From NCBI GenBank assembly GCA_004335835.1, contig RWJK01000521.1:1-64000 (forward strand): a stretch of 64,000 bases of DNA. Direction: 5' to 3'. Of this stretch, positions 58,050 to 64,000 are shown one piece after another; position 1 is the stretch's first letter; every line of letters begins with the position of its first letter. Made by a program: the position numbers and the translations under genes. Origin of the DNA: Scenedesmus sp. ARA3 (taxonomy: Eukaryota; Chlorophyta; Chlorophyceae; Sphaeropleales; Scenedesmaceae). The notes under the pieces are model-generated. The model made no database searches and was not told the DNA's origin. It saw only the letters and a list, made by a program, of their open reading frames with translations.

Positions 58050-59959
58050 CCAGTGCGGGTCTAGTGAACGACAACACCTGTCACAGGGAATGTAAAGTAC
58101 ATCCAGCACTTGCTGTCAGTACACTGAAAGCTACATGCAAAAGGTTTTTGACAACTCAGACAGAGCCTTTGCTGCAGCACGCGCCTGCATTTCTTTGAAT
58201 TTCCTTTTTTTTGCATATAAATATCAAATCGCCTCACCAGGCCGGCTCCGCAGGCATTTGCAAAGCCCACCACCTTCACGTTGAACATGCTGGAGCACCA
58301 GAACTGGCACGCCACAAAGTTGGACAGAGTGAAGCCAATGAACAGCCTGAGACCCAGGTGCACAGCCGCACAGGCAGGTCAGCAACAGCAACAGCAGCAG
58401 CGGCAGCAGTAGTTGCTCAAAAACTGCTGAGCAGAATGAGTGTTTTGTTGTAGGAAGCAGGGGTTGAGGCAATGACTGAGCAGAGCGGTACCCATGCGGC
58501 AGCAGATGTCAGGGGATTGCGCGTGAAGGGCACATGCGTATTGCGGAGCATACACTGGTATGGTAGCCTTGCTTTACAGCTGACATCATCTGCCGACTCA
58601 GCACATACTACGCTACAATGGCAAACACGAGAGGCCACTTTGACAAGGTGGTGCAACACTGGATGTTGCACTGTACTACGGTACAAACAAAGGCTGCAAG
58701 ACGGCTAGGCTGCGGCAGCTGACTGGTGCATGGCCACCTGCAGGTAGGTCTCACCTCGCTATCAGGAACTGTGCTGGCGTCTGTGCCAGTGCAATGAGGA
58801 ACACAGCAGGGCTGGTGAGCCCCAGGCAGCAGCAGATGCCCCAGCGAGGCCCGTAGCGGTCAATAGCAGTGCCCATTGCAATGCGGCCTGCAGGCGCAGC
58901 GCACATCGTAAAACAAGCATAAAAGTTTCAGTAACGGACAGCAGCAATGCTTATTGCAATGGCCTGCGGGCACACATTGTGATCAGTGTAGCACGCAGCA
59001 GTTCAGAACCATATGAATCAATGAACCACGGCGGCTATCTGTTTGCAGGCCCTCATTTGCAACCCAAGCATCAGTAGGGGAGTGGCCAGCCAGTCAGCTG
59101 TTTTTGCAGTTACAGCACACTGTGCTAGTTCCTTGCAGTCTGTACGCCAGTTCCTTGCAGTTTGTGCGCCATGCAGTGGCAGATCTACAGCAGTGCACTG
59201 CAGCTGGCAGCGCGATTACGACAAGCTTGAATAACAGACCACACATAGAAGTATTGCTGAACAGAAGTTCACCTGCGATGGCGCCACACACTGCTGCAAT
59301 GCCAGCATTCCCAATGTCGAATGTTGTCAGGTTGAGGGACTCCCTGATCAACGGCAGTAGCGCGGCTGGGCTGAACGTGGAGATCCAGGCACAAAAGAAA
59401 GATGACCACGCCTGCAAGTACACAACAAGTGGAGCGAAGTAAATAATATCAGGATTATACAGTGAAACAGGTTGCGGGTTGCTACACTGCCAGCTGGCAG
59501 CTGAGACAACGTCTACCCGCTAGCCCGGCTGACTCCTTGTGGCAGAAGTTGTGATGAAGCGAGAGCAGTTGAATCAGAGCGTTCAGTGGCAAGCTTTGAA
59601 AACTTGGTTGGAAAACTGGAATTGGATACTCATGGCTGCTGGGCAAAAGGAGGCAGGTCACCAACAGCAGCGCTGAGCGAGTGCAGTGTACTGCCAGTGC
59701 AGCTGGATCATGTGGGTGCCACCTGACACGCTGCTGCGCATGTGAACGGTCAAAGCTGGTAAATGATGGTATCCACCCACAGATAATTGTTAAAATGCCG
59801 CGGGGTTGCGATTTACTGCTGCACAAGACTCCTCACAGCAGGCTGAGCACTCACGAAGTGGAAAGCTACCATGTGCGGTCTAGAGAAGCTCCACGGTCTC
59901 ATTCGCAGACTCTTATGCTCAGAGTCTACGGGAACGCTAAATGCCGTGGGTGGCTTCAT
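54203..59959 (-). CDS. NRT2: High-affinity nitrate/nitrite transporter, NRT2 (NNP) family
   Basis: Minus-strand exons are 59959-59855, 59411-59273, 58887-58755, 58346-58238, 58014-57889, 57333-57200, 56972-56725, 55886-55707, 55389-55263, 54745-54661 and 54364-54203, giving 515 residues, the usual size. It imports nitrate across the plasma membrane by proton symport with 12 helices. Signatures include SFSRPHMVAFHF, STFSPAALLPLIRESLNL, DIGNAGIAAVCGAIAGRIAM, FVACQFWCSSMFN, the first nitrate motif GAGLGNSGGGW, YGYSFGVELTMNNLLSQYMF, NILSRPSGGLLSDYVASRWG, RLWALWITQTLAG, FGVVPFVSKRSTGLV and the second nitrate motif GFVGAGGNVG. The tail (EEAYYMAEFTPEE..GLHTASLRFA) also fits. A longer start at 60010 is in frame. 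Algal NRT2 proteins often need a NAR2 partner, not seen here. Nitrate regulation is likely but not visible in the sequence. Confidence 0.93.
55019..55275 (-). repeat. Three copies of the NRT2 exon-9 end
   Basis: The exon end CCCATGTG before GT at 55263 recurs with equivalent ends at 55152 and about 55025. The segment coding AMAVTALYALVYFPM is recognisable in each copy. Offsets are 111 and 127 bp. Confidence 0.87.
55840..56135 (-). repeat. Duplicated acceptor and start of NRT2 exon 8
   Basis: TGCAG followed by GCCT..GGGNCTTGTNAGCAGCAGCC begins at 55886 (real) and 56125. Offset 239 bp, with the copy in intron 7. Confidence 0.82.
56214..56840 (-). repeat. Four copies of the NRT2 exon-7 end
   Basis: The block coding ASRWGMRGRLWALWITQTLA plus donor has exon ends at 56725 (real), 56574, 56396 and 56218. 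Offsets are 151, 178 and 178 bp. The two copies with 178-bp spacing also share about 100 bp of intron (AGCAGGAGCTGAACAGCCCC). Confidence 0.93.
57337..57365 (-). repeat. CTG run (minus strand) before NRT2 exon 6
   Basis: On the coding strand this is a CTG run ending at the CTATCAG acceptor. Similar runs precede exon 5 (58016-58048), exon 9 (55390-55411) and exon 10 (54750-54780). Confidence 0.9.
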
Positions 59960-60992
59960 TGTCGCTGCTGCTGTAAATACCTCGAGCTGGCACGCCGCCC
60001 AGTCCTTCACGGTCTACAGGTAATAGCTAAGGATATGCACGTATATCCTGAACAATAATAACGCATGTGGTGATCTGGACGCGGGTACGAATGAGCACAT
60101 GGCTGCCAGGTGCCCGGCTTGAGGGACCATGTGAACAGTCCACCTGACCCCTCAACATGTACATTCAATTTTGATAGCTGGAATGGCCTCTTTACAATTT
60201 GGGAGTCTCACGTATATCATTTCGGACTTAACCTAACAGGTTTTAAGCAACTTACAATTGTCTACGTGACTCCTGCAACCCAACCAGAGAAGGACAGTAC
60301 TACTGCAGTAGTGCAGCAGTTGTAGTGCGTGCGGGTGGTGATCACACCCGGCGGCACACTATTCATCCAGTTCATTAATGTACAAGTTTATAAGACTGGA
60401 GATTCAAATGGGTAACCCCACATAGCATGGCTGCAAGTATTGCTCACAACGATACGCGTTCATGCCGCAGCCTCTGTGACGCTATCACGCTGCCCTACAC
60501 TGCAAAGACACAATCAAGTGCATAGCTTGTGCATTTCGCAGCACCTCAGCACAAGACATCGTAATGGCCTGTTGACAACAAAGCTGCCAAATGCGGGCAA
60601 AAAGGCAGGGCTGCACGTCACTTGCCTTGTTTACAAAACATCTGCTGAGCAGATTCTGCTCTCAAACAAATGCTCTCAACTGCTGTCAACTTTACATCAA
60701 CAAAGGCACTATGCTCAACCACGACACACAATTCGGACATGCAATGCAATATTGCATTGCATGTCATTAATGTAGAACTGCCAATCAGCAAACTACATGT
60801 GTAACTTCATGTGACATGGCCGCAAGGGTGCATACACCATTGCTGACTGATGGAAACAGCAAACTGCTGTATCCGGCGTACCAACATGGCTCAAGTATGC
60901 CGCATCAGGTCCTGCAGTTGGGGCCACATGGCATGGCTGGCACAGTGCACCGACGGCGCCTCCAAGGTCGCTGCTGTCAACAGTGCCCTTTC
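59960..60992. other. Upstream region of NRT2 / downstream of the surface-protein gene
   Basis: About 1 kb with no recognisable gene and lower GC than average. The NRT2 promoter should lie next to 59960. An inverted repeat GCAATGCAATATTGCATTGC (two 10-base arms) sits near 60741-60760. Confidence 0.45.
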
Positions 60993-61901
60993 TCATGCAA
61001 TGGGGAGCAGGCTGTCACTTTTCCTGCCTGCCACGTGTTTCTTGTCGAGTGCCCATCTCCAGCTCCTGTACGCCGTGGCAACAATTGCTGACAGGCCCAC
61101 CAGGCAGGAGGCGGCAATGCCGATCATGACGCCAGTGCTCGGCTTGGAAGGTGGCGCTCCCGGTGTTGCTGCTGTTGCTGCTGTCCCTGCTGTCTCTGGG
61201 GAGGGAGATGGAACTGCCGATGAGCTGCCTGGTGCTGCTGTAGTGGTGGCATTGGTGAGGTTGCTCGTTGGCACTGCCACGGGTGCCATCATCAGGTTTA
61301 TGGCATCCGCAACAGCGCCGCTGTATCCTGCGTAACCTACCGCAACATACTCTGTTGGCCCTGAGTTTGGAGGGCAGTTGAACTGCAATAAACTTCCTGC
61401 CTTGCCATTGGCCAGCTCCTGCCCGACGCCCAATAAGTTCATGAACCAACTGCCACCACGGCATAAGTTGTAGTAATAGCCCTCAAGTTTGAGGCAGCTG
61501 TAGCCTGATGGAGACGAAAAGCTAGGGTGTCTGTTGAGGTCGTACTTCTCTGACGCTTGATTTCTACCTGCAATGGCTGGGAGCGCAGTACCATCGCTGC
61601 AGCGTCCCTGGATGGAGACAATTGACAGCAGTGGTATTCTACGGCCACTGTTACAGTCATCCACGTTGTCGGCATCCACATCGCCTACACCAACCACCCA
61701 GCGCTCTATGAACGTGTTGTTTGGGCATGTTGCCTTGATGACCCGATGGTGATCAAGTGGCTCTTTTCCGTTGGACCAGCCAGTTTCAAATAGTGCTGGG
61801 ACTGCAGCTGCAGCTGCTTGTGTGCTTCCAGCAGTGAGCAGAACAACGGTCGCCACCAAGCTGTAGATATGGCTATACTTCGTATACAGGTAATTGTCCA
61901 T
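60993..61901 (-). CDS. Unknown type I membrane protein with cysteine-containing ectodomain
   Basis: Single-exon gene of 302 residues if started at ATG 61901, which places a signal peptide at the N-terminus (YSLVATVVLLTAGSTQA). The frame is open 49 codons further up, to 62048. The ectodomain (about 35-215) contains regularly placed Cys and the blocks ATCPNNTFIERWVVGVGDVD, VSIQGRCSDGTALPAIAGRN, GYSCLKLEGYYYNLCRGGSW and LLQFNCPPNSGPTEYVAVGY. A Thr/Ser/Pro/Ala-rich stalk follows (VPSPSPETAGTAATAATPG), then one membrane helix (TGVMIGIAASCLVGLSAIVA) and a short basic tail ending SDSLLPIA. I do not recognise the family. The architecture suggests a cell-surface or wall-contact protein. Related C-terminal ends lie at 63385-64000. 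Confidence 0.7.
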   Translation of the reverse strand: MDNYLYTKYSHIYSLVATVVLLTAGSTQAAAAAVPALFETGWSNGKEPLDHHRVIKATCPNNTFIERWVVGVGDVDADNVDDCNSGRRIPLLSIVSIQGRCSDGTALPAIAGRNQASEKYDLNRHPSFSSPSGYSCLKLEGYYYNLCRGGSWFMNLLGVGQELANGKAGSLLQFNCPPNSGPTEYVAVGYAGYSGAVADAINLMMAPVAVPTSNLTNATTTAAPGSSSAVPSPSPETAGTAATAATPGAPPSKPSTGVMIGIAASCLVGLSAIVATAYRSWRWALDKKHVAGRKSDSLLPIA

Positions 61902-63229
61902 GTGCGCAACTGGAGGTGAAAAAGGCCGATGCGAACGTGCAAGCCTTGGAGGAAAAACAGACTTTTGAAGATCGCTTAGAACTATACCTAGACTTGTCAG
62001 CGCGCGTATATGCTGAACAGGCGTAGTCATATGTGCATAAACAGGCAACAGCTCCCAATAAGCGGACGGGATGCCACACTGTGGCTACTGTGACACTACC
62101 ACCAGTGACCTTCCTCTCCTTCCTCGTTACGTGAGAAGGTTGTCGCAGGTAGCCTTTCGGCCACTATATCGAAACAAGTAAAAGATAGAACATATAGAGG
62201 TATATATGCTCCTTTGATTTGTCGGTGCGCCTGCAGCCGACGTGCTTGCTGTTTCATGTGCAGCGTAGCAGGATTCCTGGCCAGTCACCAGCGGCTGGTG
62301 CAGCGGGTTCATGTCCTGCTGCTCCACCTAGGAGCTGCTGCAGCACTATAAGCTTTTGTAAGCTGCTTCAAGCACTCAAACTGCCCTTTTGCAATTTCGG
62401 GGTGATCACTGAAGAAGCTGGTAAGCACAGTTAGACAGCCTGTGTGCGGCACCATGATGCTTGATCAGTCCCGATACATGTACATGAACAGCCCCACTTG
62501 GAGTGCCAGAGACTTTAGCGGGGGTCTTCTGGCTCAGCATTGCTTGAAGGTGCGCAGCTGTGCATGACCAGCGTACTTTGTTATCCTGTCTTCGTCTAGA
62601 ATTCGTCATTTTACATCTGCCGTGTCAGCTTTACCTAGCCGCACTGAGCAGTCAGTGGTGAAAACACAAGCTGCAATGAAATGCTGCATCAGCATGTTGC
62701 AAGTTTGTAGCGCATCTCGGGCACACGGCCTGTGACTGAATGCCTGCATGTGCAGTTCTGGCTGCAACATTTACTGCTTGTGCACATTGCAGCAGCTCTG
62801 CAGTCAACAATTTCATTACTTCTGCCAACAGAGTGTCGATGCCGATTGCAGGCAGCTGCAGACAGACAGAGGTTTACACTGTTGCTGAGCAAGTGCCTTC
62901 AACACAACATGTCTCTGCAAGTGCGATTGACGCATACTAGGCTCGACGTCGCACTGTGCATTTGCGCTTGAAGTATATGCATATGCAAATGCAACAATGT
63001 TGATGGCAAAAGTCAACACAGCTAGACTGCAAGCCATCATAACGGTCATCATATCATCAAACAGCCACAAGTGCGTTTGACACAAGCCAGGCACAAGCCG
63101 CTTAGGTGGACAGTCAAAGCACACATGCGATACACTGCCAGTATATGTACAGTGTATATCATGATCAATCTGGCACAAGCACAAACATGCAATTCACGCT
63201 TGTACATATACAATGTGGTGGCGTCTGAC
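61902..63229. other. Intergenic region, no gene recognised
   Basis: Mostly AT-richer than the rest, with no repeats of note and no recognisable exon on either strand. Confidence 0.4.
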
Positions 63230-63384
63230 TACTGGCTTGTGGCAAGAGCATGCTCTGCGCAGTACAACTTTGATTGGTGCGGCAGCGTCGTTGGAGCTTG
63301 TGGTACACAGCCAATGGCATAGGGCTGATACTGATCCACAGACGGCTGGCACCGTGCATCATCGGCACCTGCTGGTGGCTGCTG
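63230..63384 (-). repeat. Diverged fragment of the surface-protein family
   Basis: On the minus strand, CCATTGGCTGTG..CACCAATCAAAG and neighbouring words match the part of 63385-63837 coding CIGCAQRCNTNHS. It is too short and diverged to code for anything on its own. Confidence 0.5.
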
Positions 63385-63837
63385 TCAGCGGCACCAATAA
63401 CATACAACTGGAAGCAAGCTGCCAATTTTCTTGCCTGCCGCCAGCTTGTTTTTGTTGTTCCATTGCCACTCCCAATACCCGATTTTTATGAGTGCTGACA
63501 GGCCCACAAGAGTGGAGGCGGCGATGCCAACAATGACACCCGTGCTGAGTTGAAAGCCGGTGGCCCTTCTGCGGCTGCTGCTGCTGCTGCGGCTGCTGCT
63601 GCTGGGCTGCCTGGTGGTGCTGTGGTTGTGGAAGCAGTGGTCGTTGCACGCAAAGGTGTTGCCGCTGCTTGGCACTGCTGCTATTACAAAGCTGGCGGCG
63701 TCCACAGCAGCGCCAAACACAATGATGCTGTGATTGGTATTGCAGCGCTGCGCACAGCCAATGCATGGGGCTCCTACTGGCTGACAGTATGGCTGGTGCA
63801 GAACACCATGTTCGCCTCTTACATAGCTGCTATACAT
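63385..63837 (-). pseudogene. C-terminal fragment of a surface-protein paralogue
   Basis: An open frame of 150 codons contains STGVIVGIAASTLVGLSALI, then a basic tail ending KKIGSLLPV, closely matching the C-terminus of the 60993-61901 protein. Upstream, a Ser/Arg-rich stalk replaces the Thr/Pro stalk; in a neighbouring frame the same DNA reads TTTASTTTAPPGSPAAAA, which suggests a frameshift. Only about 450 bp separate this stop from the next copy's stop at 63830, so no room is left for a signal peptide or full ectodomain. I read it as a duplicated gene end rather than a gene. Confidence 0.6.
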
Positions 63838-64000
63838 TTGGAAGGAAGCTGCCGCTCTTCATGCCTGCCGCCAGCTTCTGTTCATTGTTCCACATCCACG
63901 CCCTGTACGCAATGGTCATTAGAGCTGACAGGCCCACCAGAGCAGAAGCGGCAATGCCAGCAATGGCGCCTGTGCTGAGCTTAACAGATGTCGCCTCTTG
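63830..64000 (-). CDS. C-terminal end of another surface-protein paralogue (runs off the window)
   Basis: The minus-strand frame entering from 64000 reads KLSTGAIAGIAASALVGLSA, then LMTIAYRAWMWNNEQKLAAG, and stops at 63830-63832. The membrane helix, basic tail and SFLPNV end match the 60993-61901 protein. The ectodomain lies outside the window, so I cannot tell whether this copy is complete. Confidence 0.65.
   Translation of the reverse strand, partial: QEATSVKLSTGAIAGIAASALVGLSALMTIAYRAWMWNNEQKLAAGMKSGSFLPNV

Overview
This window looks like nuclear DNA of a green alga. The genes are split into short exons by compact GT-AG introns, the DNA is GC-rich and full of CAG/CTG/GCA runs on both strands, and the gene set includes an NRT2-type nitrate transporter and a plastid-targeted TPR-like protein. 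A chlorophycean such as a Scenedesmus/Tetradesmus relative (Sphaeropleales) is my inference from composition and repeat style. No prokaryotic, viral or CRISPR features were seen.

Layout, left to right: (1) 1-2066, the decayed 3' part of a copine-domain/U-box gene, then its intact tandem paralogue at 3164-7036 (+). (2) 7834-10570 (+), a secreted SGNH/isoamyl-acetate-hydrolysing-esterase-like protein that lacks the catalytic serine. (3) 11422-13771 (+), magnesium-dependent phosphatase 1. (4) 15570-17501 (-), OSTC subunit of oligosaccharyltransferase, divergent from (5) 17995-21268 (+), a plastid TPR-like protein. (6) 23216-31083 (+), a 13-exon cysteine-rich secreted protein with ephrin/TNFR-like GCC modules. 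(7) 35054-36961 (-), an Abraxas-like MPN protein, divergent from (8) 37705-43160 (+), a Gyp7/TBC1D15-type Rab GAP. (9) 44407-47149 (+), a GPR107-type seven-helix protein. (10) 47872-51972 (+), a Rubisco-LSMT/SETD-type SET-domain methyltransferase. (11) 54203-59959 (-), NRT2. (12) 60993-61901 (-), an unknown type I surface protein, with C-terminal relatives at 63385-64000 (-).

The genes do not form one pathway. OSTC, GPR107, the TBC GAP and the secreted proteins are all secretory-pathway genes. The rest are ordinary single-gene functions. Gene models were built by joining exons whose reading phases match; all listed exon sets sum to whole codons.

The main surprise is shared by almost every gene: segments of about 90-240 bp that span a splice site (exon end plus GT donor, or AG acceptor plus exon start) or a stop codon are tandemly duplicated, up to six times, leaving phantom exon edges in the neighbouring intron or 3' flank. 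In the SET gene the duplicated acceptor unit is exactly 102 bp, fully open and in frame, so alternative acceptor use would add 34 or 68 residues. A second recurrent feature is that CTG runs on the coding strand sit directly before many 3' splice sites, where a polypyrimidine tract would be expected.
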